NCBI GenBank assembly: GCA_002270565.1 | Contig: NQMI01000054.1 | Location: forward strand, 124,001-188,000 | DNA from: Stenocarpella maydis | Lineage: Eukaryota; Ascomycota; Sordariomycetes; Diaporthales; Diaporthaceae | DNA: 64,000 nt | Reading direction: 5' to 3' | Shown here: positions 45,132 through 55,369 of the stretch, one piece after another | How positions within the stretch are numbered: position 1 is the stretch's first letter | Layout: each line of letters starts with the position of its first letter | Program-made: the position numbers and the translations under genes | The notes under the pieces: model-generated | Told to the model about the DNA's origin: nothing | The model's database searches: none | The model's input: only the letters and a program-made list of their open reading frames with translations

Positions 45132-46954
45132 ACATCGTCCTCCCGGCTTCCGGCCGGGCCCCCCTTCCGGCCTCCCTACCCACCCACCATGCTACTATTC
45201 CCAACGTCATTTTCGCGCCACAACTATTACTGGGCCCTCTTCTGTTGGTATTAAGGAATCATCAGAATCACCGCTATCAGGCGATATAGCCCCGGCCTCA
45301 ATTTGAGCCCTCCGAATATCAGCAAATTGTGACCTTCTTCCTCTGGATCTTCGTATAGGCCTTAATTTTGCTTATAGTTCCTCGATTTTTTTAAGGATAT
45401 CGCTAAGTTGAACTATTTCTTACTATATTCCTTAAGAAATTTTCTAAAGAGTACTTATTATATAGGGCTTAAGTATTTCTAGCGGGTATAATTAGCTATT
45501 ATAGACCTTAACTCTTATAATTACCTAAGCATCTTAAAAATAACGTTTAAGAGCTAAAATTTAGACTTATATACTCTATTTTAATTAATAAAGCTATTCC
45601 TAATAGTAGATTCTTTAAAATCAGTCTCTATCTAGCGGTTTTTAAGAATATAGCTGCCTAATAGTACTCTTATTTAATTAACTAGCTATAACCCTATTTT
45701 TCTTCACCTAGAATGAATATTTGCTATCATAAATACCTCTTCTTAAGCCTTAAAATAGTAATAAAGGAATCTCCATTTAGCTATAATTATTAATATACTA
45801 TAAGCTTTAAGAAGGTATAGATATTTCTGGAATGCCCGCTTGAGTAAGCTAAATATAGCTATATTTAGAGGCTATAAAACGTGTGTTATATATGCCAGCA
45901 AGAAGACTATATAGATTTTATGTAAGAAGCATTCCTATATAAAATCTATAGTAGTATAGGTATAATAGCCATTTATTACTAATAAATGCTATTTATTTGG
46001 GTTAATTGGGGCTATCTAAGGGATGAAGACCTTCCTTAGCTACAAAATAACTATTTCTTCCTCTATCTACCCCTTATTTATAGCTATAAATTACTAGCCC
46101 TTAAGATCTTTAAGAGCTATAAGAAACTATTATTACTATATACTTTTCCCTTTAAAAATAATTAATAGGAACTAGTACCCTCCCCTGGGCGTTAATATAC
46201 TCTAAGAAGGAGGTCTACGCTTAGAGATTATAGTCTAATCAGGTAATTAGGCTTCCCTTCGCATAGCTAAAGATAAGAGCTTACTCTAAGTGAGCCTCTA
46301 TAATTCCACTTTCATTAGCATTCTAATAGTCAGCTAGTTTGATAGACTTAATAATAGGTAGCTAAAGGAGGTTAAACTAAGACTTAATATTCTTCCTGTT
46401 AGCTACTTAAATTTTTAAGGCTTTAATATGCTAATTCTTCCTTAATTAGAGCTCTAGGTAATAAGAAAGGAAGCCCCTAAGCTAAGTCATTCTAAGGTGA
46501 GGGTAGTCTTTATTTGGGAAGGCTAGGCGGGCTACTAGATTCTATAGATTATATTGGGTAAGGGCAAGCCCTAGATGACTCTAATTTATTATAAATAGAG
46601 CTAATGAATCCTCTTCATAGTTAGAAAGAAGCCTCTAAGGTAGGGCAGCCTGTTGCTAGCTTAATTTGCTATTGAGCTAATTGAATAGTGTAGCGCAAGG
46701 GATATATTAGGTCTTGGAGGCCTGCCTAATAAATATGCTATCCTTAATTGTAGTAATAGCGTTATGAACTTGTACTTCTGATTATTACTTTATAATTATT
46801 TAATTGATATGCATATAAAGTTTGGTAAGAAGAAAAAAGTCCCTCATTAAGATATTTAAGTTTTCCTAGAGGGTGGGTATAGATGCGTTCATATGTGTAC
46901 GTGGTTGTGGGGCGGCCGGAAGGGGGGCCCGGCCGGAAGCCGGGGCGACGATGT
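45132..46954. mobile_element. Tc1/pogo-like DNA transposon, RIP-degraded, GC-rich inverted ends
   Basis: The 1823-bp element begins ACATCGTC and ends GACGATGT, flanked by TA on both sides (45130-45131 and 46955-46956), the Tc1/mariner/pogo insertion signature. The inverted repeats run about 45 bp (45132 to about 45177 and about 46910-46954) with few mismatches and are extremely GC-rich, containing GGCTTCCGGCCGGGCCCCCC. The body is extremely AT-rich with TAG/TAA in all frames, so transposase domains cannot be read reliably. The length fits Fot1/pogo-type elements. Confidence 0.75.
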
Positions 46955-47337
46955 TATGTGAAAGGGCCTTGAAGCTACAGCGAGTCCCTATTTTCGAAGT
47001 CTTGGTGTTTCTGCACAACCTTTCTGTTCACATTTGTTTTATCCCCCATTTCTTATGTAAATCCCCTTTTCCTCATATGCTTGCTTTGTTTCTTGTGTGA
47101 GACCCCTACTCGTCATTTGAGGCTCCCATTTCTTATGTCGTGACAGAGGGTCATAAAGGGCCAGCATGGTTATCAGAGTAAGAACGTGCGGGATGTATGT
47201 CGCATGGCTGTCACCTTTGGGAGCCATTTTTGGGAGCAGGAATATCTAGATGTAGAGTTCGGGATCAGGGGAGAGATAACGAGTGGCATAGAAGTCGGAA
47301 TAATACTGGTAAAGCCGTCTATTAATAACTTTTCAAC
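46955..47337. other. spacer between transposon and HET relic
   Basis: Near-tandem words CCCATTTCTTATGT occur at 47045-47058 and 47128-47141. No gene. Confidence 0.35.
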
Positions 47338-47560
47338 CCTATGCTGCGACCCTCAGAATACTTTAAAAAGGAATCAACAGACAGATCTCTAAGTATTGAG
47401 GATAGCGCATACTGTCTGCTGCGAGTCTTCGATGTTAATATGCCTCCACTATACGGAGAAGGGGAAAAATAAATCACCAGGCAACAGGAGGAGCTCATTC
47501 GAACCTCAAACAATCAGATTCCATCATCTGCTGGACTTGTACCGAATCCGTAACTACTAT
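47338..47560 (+). pseudogene. fragment of a HET-domain (heterokaryon incompatibility) gene
   Basis: The plus strand reads SIEDSAYCLLRVFDVNMPPL then YGEGEK, the highly conserved LEDRAYSLLGIFDVNMPxLYGEGEKAFxRLQEE block at the end of the HET domain, followed by TAA and then TRQQEELIR in the same frame where AFRRLQEEI belongs. Only about 60 residues survive. HET proteins trigger non-self recognition cell death in filamentous fungi; this scrap cannot. Confidence 0.75.
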
Positions 47561-48299
47561 ATGGGTCAGTTTACTGGCTCCATGCCCAGAAAAATTCCAA
47601 TCGGCCCAAGGATTCGTCGGCTGCCAATCAAATATATTCAACAAGGCGACTTTCATGTTGAACAGTTCTGGTCTTTTCGATAAACCTTGCCGTCCATAAT
47701 TAGCTCAACACTCCATGTAAGAGGTATTCAAAATACTTCTCTTTAGAAGCCACCATCCTAGAACGTTTGTAAATATATAGTACGTGAATCAAAATTGGTT
47801 TTTTAATTAATAATATAACTTCATTTTACCCCTCGTCCCTTCGTCATTTTCAAAATTATCGTGGGTAAATGGCTGGAAGCCGAGCAAATAGGCTGTTTCA
47901 AGCACTTTCATGGTGACTTTTTGTCGCGATGTATGATTATCCAGAATCAACAGCTGAACGATGGACTTGAACATTAGGGCCTTTGCGAGGTCAATTCTTC
48001 AATTTTAAGCTGCTTTCGAACTTTCTACGGCGGCTGGCAGTATGAACCGGATTTAAAACCTAGGATCATGGTTAACACGTCTTGACCTTTTGCCGCTGGG
48101 TTATTTCCCTGACCCAATTTCACGTAATCTTGTACAAACAGTTTCTTCTATTTATATACCCTTGACCAAGTTGACTTAAATCATATAGTAGCAGTTTGGT
48201 GGCTCAACTCCGGCTGTTTGCTGCGTTCTCCTCACAACTGGCATTTCATCATTTCATCTGGAAAAATCGGCTTTGCCATCATCTCAATCCACCAAAAGC
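47561..48299. other. intergenic, 3' side of the DUF3176 gene
   Basis: Ordinary to AT-rich DNA with no gene recognised. Confidence 0.4.
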
Positions 48300-50088
48300 T
48301 CAAACCTTTGCGCTATCCGACCTCAGGAACCTCAGGTACCCCTCCTCGTCACGTCCAAACCTCGCCCACATCCTCTCCGAGCTCTCAGTCAAGTCCATCG
48401 GTGCTCCCTCGCCCTGAACTTCCTCGTCCACCCAGCCATGCAGCCCAAATGCCAACAGAGCAAAGGACGACGCTTTGAGCAGCGGCTGCCTCCGCGTCAA
48501 CAAGATCGACACGCCCAGCAGCACGGCCGTCGCGACAACCTCGGCGAGTGTGACGAGGATCCAGGGCCACTGGACATGGTAGTACGTCTCGTTGTACCTG
48601 GCTCTACCCTCCACCGTCGTCGCCATGGTGTTGTCCCTGCCGGCGCTCCTGAGCTGCGCGGTTAGGGTGTCGGCAATGTCGGCCGTCAGCTTGGCCAGGT
48701 CGGTGAGGTACATGTACTCGGCGAGATTCAGCGAGTCCTCCACGGTCTGCTGCCGGGTCGCAGAGCGCAGCTCGCGAGTAAGGAGGGTTGTTATGTAGCT
48801 GAAGAGGCCGCCGTCCACGGAAATAGAAATGTTGAAATCGGGGGTTGAGGAGTTCGGCTCCTTATAAAAGGAATATGATGGGTTCAGGCCTGCGTTGAGG
48901 GAATTCTCGGCTAATAAGGAAAGGTCCAGCGCAGTGACATTTGCGGCGCGAAGGCCCGATGGAGAGGCGGTGAGGTTGCGGAACGTCTTTTTGCACCAGT
49001 TCCATGACATTGCGTAGACCTCGGTGGCCGAAGTGGTGGAATTCGTTTTAACAGCCCATAATGTAGTTCCATTTGCGTTGCGCGTGGAGTTGAAGAGTGA
49101 TGTGGCCCCGGTTCCGCCTGCATCAAGAAGCAGGTCCATTGGGAGACTGTCTGGAAATTCGTACCTGCAGCGTGATTTGCCACAGGTTCGATTATACGCC
49201 TCAGTACCGGTCAGATTTTGGAACCTCCCGCAGACTGCCAGAGTATCAAATTGGTCCCAGGAACAATCTGTCGCAGGCTCTGGACAGTGGAAGGAGACGA
49301 TTGGAACAGAACCTGCAGCCCCATTCAAAATTGATGTCTGAAGTTCCAAGGTGTGTAAGTTGGGCTCATGCGGCGCTCCTGCTCTGACTTAGTAACCCTG
49401 TTTTTGAAACACGAAGTAACGGATTTATCTTTCACGCACCATTGAAGCCTTGGAACGAGCTAGATATAAAGGCTCTCGAGGAATAGTTATGGGCGACACC
49501 AACGAGTGCCGTGGTGTTTGTCATCTCGGCATGTTTGGTCCGGGTCTCAATCATCTGCTGGATGCTCGGCTCCATGCCCAGCGCAACCACTGTGACGATA
49601 GCAAAGGCCCACGCACTGAGGACTCGGACTCGCCCAGTGATGAGGAGGACAAACGATCCCCATGGTCCACGGCTGGCATCGTCATACAGTTGCAGATGGT
49701 CAAGTGGGTTTGCCCGGTGCTGAAAATGGTCCCATTTCATCTGGCTCAGGCAAGAAGCGAGGGGAACCATCATGGCGGTCTTGGTGATGATGGTCAGGAT
49801 GGATAGCAGCGTGTTGGGCAAGATCGCATAAGGCCACTTCTCCACCGCCAAGTTGTCGACCTTCAACAGGACCGGTATCAAGAGGGCAGTACCAATGAGG
49901 CTCAACACCACCGCGCCGACCTCCCACCACCACCATCCTCCAATGTGAGGTTGAGGTATTCGGTTGGCTCTTGAGCTATAGCGTGAATCGTCACTTTTTG
50001 AGCCATTAGTATCCGTCAAAGTCATGTTCGGCCGTTTATGACTAGCAGGTGGTGCCTGGCCGGTATCGGTGTCCGGAGACCTTGCCAT
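48300..50088 (-). CDS. DUF3176-domain membrane protein
   Basis: Fungal multi-pass membrane protein of unknown function. Exon 1 (50088-49440) carries GGWWWWEVGAVVLSLIGTALLI and LPNTLLSILTIITKTAMMVPL with SQMKWDHF, the DUF3176 core in residues about 50-150, then a helix at FAIVTVVALGMEPSIQQMI. A 61-bp intron (49439-49379, GTGCGT...GCAG) joins exon 2 (49378-48300) in frame, adding a roughly 280-residue lumenal domain with many N-glycosylation sites and cysteines (CSWDQFDTLAVCGRF, CGKSRCRYEF). A last helix (WILVTLAEVVATAVLLGVSIL) precedes a cytosolic tail with acidic residues. The product is 575 residues, normal for the family. Confidence 0.88.
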
Positions 50089-51593
50089 CAGTGGCGCGCT
50101 TGGGGAGGGCGTTCCATCCTGTCCACTACCCAGTCAGAATTAGGTACCGCATTCGAAAGACTAACATGAGGTAAACGCACTGGCATATTACGGACCATGA
50201 TACCTAGCAGTCTTGGTCAACTCACGGCATACCAAGATGGCGTGGAGCCCGGCTTCTGCAATCAAGGAGCCAGTGGACACGTAGAGATGGGGCAGCTAAT
50301 GTCAAAAGCCACCTTTCCCAACCGAACCGTATCTCAATAGACGTTGAAGGTTATATGGAAATAAATGAGAAATTGATTTTGAAGAGGCAGGACAAGGAGG
50401 TAATTATTAGGCAGCCGCAAGTAGTTAGGCATTTGGGATCCACTGTAAGAGAGGCACTGCTGAAGTTACAAATCACGTGTTGGAGAAATGTTCGCTCACA
50501 GTTTGCAGGGTCTTGAATCCTTCCCTGCAGATCAGTGGCCCATTGGCTAAAAGCACGCCGGCTCAAACACTCGCAGGGAAGAAGGGTTACTACAGTGGAA
50601 CAAAATTACAAGGAACAGAGAGGTCTCCCAGCCCTCGTGGCCAATCCAGTATATTCATCGAAGGGAGCGGGAGAGTGAGGAGAGATTTTTCAGTTAATAA
50701 GTGAAATCTTTCGTTTCACCTTCGTGGTCCCCATCCCGCAGTTAATCCACTCTTGCTTTTGCTTTCCTTCTCCGACCTTTCTAAGCCACAGTTCCCCTTG
50801 ACCTTCTAATTCATCAAGTTTGGGGTTAGGGCTTTTGAACGCACCTCTTTAAGGTTTGAGAAGGACGAGCCGCAAACGGTTGCCGTAACAACGCATGTCG
50901 GATGTCTTTATAAGGTATTACGTAAGCAAACTTGCTTATGTAATACTATATTAAATAAGGTTTATAAGTATATATAATAATACTATATAATAAAATCCCC
51001 TTTAATAAGAAAATAAATAAAAACCTCTTTATATATAATAAAATAAAAACTTCTTTTATTAATAACTTATTAATTATAAGGGCTTATTCTTAAATTTGAG
51101 GGTGATAATTTTCTATTTTGACCATTCGAAGGTGGGAAATATACGCTCTATATATAATAAATATTCCCTCTATAATAGCCGTTTTCAGCGTATAACGACG
51201 TTTTCTTTATTTGTATGCAAACAGCCACTGTATTACTGAAAACGTCGTTATTCCTTTTGAAGACTGTTTTGAAATATAATAAAGCGTTCTTTATTTATAC
51301 GCAAACAGCTACCATATTGCTGAAAGCGTCATTATTTCTTGCAACACTTATAAGCTAAAACCTATACCTCTCGTATACTAATATAATACACTATAATATA
51401 AGCCTATAATATATGCTTACGTAATTTGATTACATAAGCAGGTTTCTAGAACCTTTTATATAGAAGGTCTTTAAAGTTTATATAAAGACTTTAATCCTCC
51501 TTCTTCTACACTAGCTTATTTAACCTACTTCAATAGGTTTTTATACTATAGAATTATTAACTAATTATTAGCTAATTACTAGCGTATAATTAC
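50089..51593. other. intergenic; AT-rich, RIP-like from about 50930
   Basis: The first part is promoter-side DNA of the DUF3176 gene. From 50930 to 51590 the sequence is AT-rich. Palindromes near 50920-50947 (ATTACGTAAGC...GCTTATGTAAT) and 51414-51442 (GCTTACGTAAT...ATTACATAAGC) carry the same word in mirrored order and may be ends of a degraded small element. ATTAC at 51589-51593 is the left target duplication of the solo LTR. Confidence 0.5.
51202..51336. repeat. tandem pair of about 51-bp units differing by transitions
   Basis: Units 51202-51252 and 51286-51336 both contain TTCTTTATTT...GCAAACAGC...CTGAAA.CGTC.TTATT. The differences seen are nearly all C/T or G/A, the mark of RIP. Confidence 0.55.
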
Positions 51594-52191
51594 TGTTAAA
51601 CGGAACCGCTCAGCAGGGCGTTAGTACTCCGTGCAAGGAGTTACCCTAGACTTCGTTGTAAGGAGTTACCCTAGACTTCCTAGCAAGGAGTTACCCTAGA
51701 CTTGCGAGTCAGGCGATTTTCGCTAAGTACGCCCAGTGCGTGCGTGACGCAAGATGAGTTTGGTGGCCGTGAGTCGATTATTTTGGCCTGCATTTGCACC
51801 TTAATTCAGACCTCTGCATTACCCTTATTTCTTACCCAAAAAGTATATGACTTAGTGCATTGGATAGCCTGATTTCTGAAGTTTGTATGTACTTAATTTG
51901 GGCATTGCTAGGGCTATGGTTGGCTGGCTGCTTGGAACCAAAGATGGTGTGTTGGAAGGGCGAATTTTCCGGCATTTGCAAATTTGCACCAGAGCCGACC
52001 GCAGCGTGCCCAGGGGTGAGACGACGTCGGAGGGTATATAAGGAGGGCTTACAGAAGCCCAACTTAATTCAATACAAAGTTGTCCAGACCATTGTCAATC
52101 GTCCCAATTCGCCTCAGAGCACCATACTGCGACCCTGCCGAAACACACACACGCTGAACTGAATGCTATTCTATAGCACAAATTCATCAGA
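51594..52191 (+). mobile_element. solo LTR of the same retroelement family
   Basis: The 598-bp copy of the LTR at 15118 has scattered substitutions and small indels, most near the three tandem U3 units. Same termini TGTTAAACGG...TTCATCAGA and TATA box (52035-52042). It is flanked by ATTAC on both sides (51589-51593 and 52192-52196). No interior sequence or second LTR follows, so it arose by LTR-LTR recombination after an independent insertion. Confidence 0.88.
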
Positions 52192-52586
52192 ATTACTAAT
52201 CAAATAATTCTCGAATATTCTAAAGCGCCTCTAATAAAACTATAAATAACGCGGTCCTTTCTCGAGAATAAGCGAGTTATCTAGCTCAATAACTAAGCAG
52301 AAAAATACATACTAATTCAACAAATATTACTTAATCACTGTTTATTACATCACTTCCCATGCGATCACCTGACCTCTAAGAGTCTTCCCAAAGCATCCGC
52401 CATTCTAATTTCTTGTAACTTCTGCATATACCCTATTTACGAATCAGGGGCTCGCTGAGCCCACTATCCTACCGCTCATTATGTATATAAACGAGCACCT
52501 CTCGCACAATAGTTGTAGTGCTAAGAATCAGTCAGGTTGCTCTATTCGATACACCATGCTCGGACCCGTGACACCTATCTACGTCC
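52192..52586. other. promoter region of the NYN-LOTUS gene
   Basis: Lies between the solo LTR and the ATG; no other gene. Contains the TATA box listed next. Confidence 0.5.
52484..52491 (+). promoter_or_regulatory. TATA box of the NYN-LOTUS gene
   Basis: TATATAAA about 95 bp upstream of the ATG at 52587, a normal spacing for a fungal core promoter. It lies outside the solo LTR. Confidence 0.55.
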
Positions 52587-53489
52587 ATGGATACGCCTGG
52601 TAAAGCCATCACCGGAAATCCCGGTACCGCGATGGGATCGGACAGGCTTGCTCTGCTCATCGACGGCGACAACGTCTCGGCCAAGGTCATCACGGGCGTC
52701 CTGGCAGAGGTGGCCAAGCATGGCACCGCCAGCGTCAGGCGGATATATGGCGACTGGACGCTGCCCAACCTCGGGCCCTGGAAGAAGTGCCTCCTGGAGC
52801 ACTCGATCCAGCCCGTGCAGCAGTTCGCCTACACCACCGGCAAGAACGCCACCGACGGCGCCATGATCATCGACGCCATGGACCTGCTCTACACGGGCCG
52901 CTTCGACGGCTTCTGCCTCGTCTCGAGCGACAGCGACTTCACCCGCCTCGCCGTCCGCATCCGCGAGCAGGGGCTGGCCGTCTACGGCTTCGGCGAGAGG
53001 AAGACGCCGCGCCCCTTCATCAGCGCCTGCGACAAGTTCTACTACTTCAACGCCCTGGAGGCAGTGGCCGCCCCCGTCAAGGCGCCGCCGGCCACCGACG
53101 CCGCCGGGCGGCCCGTCGTACCAGCCATCCATCACCAAGCGGGCGCGGGCACCACCTCACCGACCGCGGGACCTGTTTCCTCTGGCCCCGCGACCGGCAA
53201 GCTGGACGCTGTGGCCTGCCGGACCCTGGCCATGGCCGTGGATGCGTGCGCCGAGGACGACGGCCGCGCAAACCTGGCCAACGTCGGCAGCTACCTGGCC
53301 AAGCAGTCGCCAGACTTCAATGCTGCCAACTTCGGGTTCAGCAAGCTGCGCGAGCTGGCGGAGGCCACCGGGATCCTTGACGTCGAGTTCGACAGGCGTC
53401 CCAATGCACCTCCGATATGCATGGTTAAGCTCAAAGACGTGGAGGCCCTCGAGAGGGAGAGGGAGTTGAAGAGACAGCGGGTGAGCTAG
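52587..53489 (+). CDS. NYN-domain (PIN-like) RNase with C-terminal LOTUS/OST-HTH domain
   Basis: Predicted metal-dependent ribonuclease of the NYN (LabA/DUF88) family. The 300-residue frame has no introns. Acidic catalytic positions are clear: Asp26 and Asp28 in LLIDGDN, Asp90 in TGKNATDGA, Asp96, and Asp115/Asp117 in LVSSDSDFTRL; YGFGERKTP closes the NYN fold near residue 150. A Pro/Ala/Gly linker (about 160-205) leads to a winged-helix OST-HTH/LOTUS domain (about 205-287: NLANVGSYLAKQSPDFNAAN, FGFSKLRELAEATG), which binds RNA in other proteins. This two-domain order is very common in bacteria and also known in fungi. GC content is much higher than in the flanking DNA. The first ATG is used; bacterial-like proteins would begin at Met16. 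Confidence 0.9.
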   Translation: MDTPGKAITGNPGTAMGSDRLALLIDGDNVSAKVITGVLAEVAKHGTASVRRIYGDWTLPNLGPWKKCLLEHSIQPVQQFAYTTGKNATDGAMIIDAMDLLYTGRFDGFCLVSSDSDFTRLAVRIREQGLAVYGFGERKTPRPFISACDKFYYFNALEAVAAPVKAPPATDAAGRPVVPAIHHQAGAGTTSPTAGPVSSGPATGKLDAVACRTLAMAVDACAEDDGRANLANVGSYLAKQSPDFNAANFGFSKLRELAEATGILDVEFDRRPNAPPICMVKLKDVEALERERELKRQRVS

Positions 53490-55369
53490 GCAGCTTGGAA
53501 CTAGGTTCCTACTTGAGTAGGTACTTGGCTGCGTATGATGGCGCAGTTCTTCGGATTGTGGGAAAGGTATGCAAAACTATAGTGCTCTGGATCTGATCTT
53601 GTTTCGAGCTGAGGAAGGGCATAGCAATCAGAGGTTTCAGTTCCACCAGGACACTCTTTGATAGCAACGTGTGCATGTTTGTGTGCACCTGGCTGTTTTG
53701 ATAAGTAACAATCTGGACAGTTTCGCTGCGGCACCAAAAGACTCTAGGTATATTTCAAAGTCCTGTTAGAATTTGGACTCAATTATTCTGGAGAGGTGCC
53801 GAGATAGAAGGTTTCTTAGGTGCCCAAAGTCCTGTATCTGGGCCGAAGCGCTTAACTCTAGGTCAACTCCAACCGATGAACAAACATAGATCAACTACAG
53901 ATACACGTAAATGATATCAAATATCCAGCATTCTCCTCTTAGAGTGGTGCAATTTTTCTGCGCTAACTCATACCAGTTATATTTGCTGCATGATTTAAAG
54001 GATCAAGGGCAACAACTCCAGCCTTTTACATACCAACCTGCTTTATACGTATGCCTCACCATATAAAGGCTCTATTCGGCCTTTCCAATTGCTACAGTTC
54101 CGTTCTATTCAATATTGAATCTCGCTACCCCTCTTAAATCATCACTTTTCCCCTCGTTGTTGAGTATTCATAGTTCGCGTGGATGGGACTTTGGATTGTG
54201 CATAATTACAGGAGATGAAGTTACCCAATTGTTGCCCTTAATATCTATGAAGGCCTTGTCCCGCACCCTTCTTTGCTTTTCTTTTCTTAATGTCTGTTTT
54301 CCATAGAAATAGAAACCAAGTTGTACCAAATTATAATGATCCTGCGTTTCATGTCGCTTAATCTTCGGACGAGAAACCTCCTCCCCCTAATGTCAATCAG
54401 AGCCTAGGCACTTACTGCACAATATATGTACTATTTCTAAGATATTACTCACCAAAGCGTCACATCTCTCACTCTCATCTCTTTTAACCCTCCATAGCTA
54501 GTTTGTGATGAAGCTAGTTGAGACTGATTTCAAGCTGCATGTAGATTAGAACTTATACCGGCAAATAGTTATACGGCGAAAAAGAAATCTGGCCTATTGT
54601 TTATAAAACAGCAAACCGAGAGAGCGCGAAGCCCTTCCCGGCTTTCCTTTGCAACGCACACTCACACACTCACACACTCACACACTCACACACTCACACA
54701 CTCACACACTCACACACTCACACACTCACACACTCACACACTCACACACTCACACACATACGCACATACGCACATACACGCCCAAGCCTGCGAGACAAGC
54801 CCTCGCCAAGAGTAAGCATGTAGGGTCACACCATCACGGCCAGAAGGCGGACGCCAGGACGCACAGCCAAGCCGAACGGTCAAAAATAGCTAAACCCCAA
54901 CTATTCCGCATTCAGGGCCTCCAAGAACTCAAGCCTTCTCTGCCCCCGCCTATAAAAGACGACAAGTATAGCCTCCAAGTTTAATAACCCCAGGGTTCCC
55001 ACGAATCCCCCAGGGGTGATAAGCCTTTCTCAGCTGCTTAGCCCCTTATTGATCGCACGGTATCCCTGCTGCGTATATGCGGCATGAGGTACTAATAAGT
55101 GAAAAGTCTCCCTCTCGGCCGCACATCTGCCCCCGACATGATGTATCATGATTGCACCATGGCTTTGGCCCCTGGGACACGGTTCTGGAGTGCTGTTGAT
55201 AACGCGGACCCCCGTGGGAGAATAACTAAATTCCTTTATGATACATATAGGGTTTTTATAGTTTTAGATACAAGTCGCAAGGCATAATGATTACATGCTC
55301 AATGTGACACCCACCGTCTGGCGCATGGTGTCACTAAGTACCAGACCCAACCGCATGCACCTTCATCTC
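53490..55369. other. intergenic with microsatellite
   Basis: No gene recognised apart from low-complexity frames running through the microsatellite at 54656-54757. Confidence 0.45.
54656..54757. repeat. microsatellite (CTCACACA)n
   Basis: About twelve tandem copies of the 8-bp unit CTCACACA, followed by diverged CGCACATA units to about 54780. Confidence 0.9.

Noticed and set aside
54597..54984. Thr/His/Ser-repeat proteins across 54597-54984
   Set aside because: Translations of the CTCACACA microsatellite.
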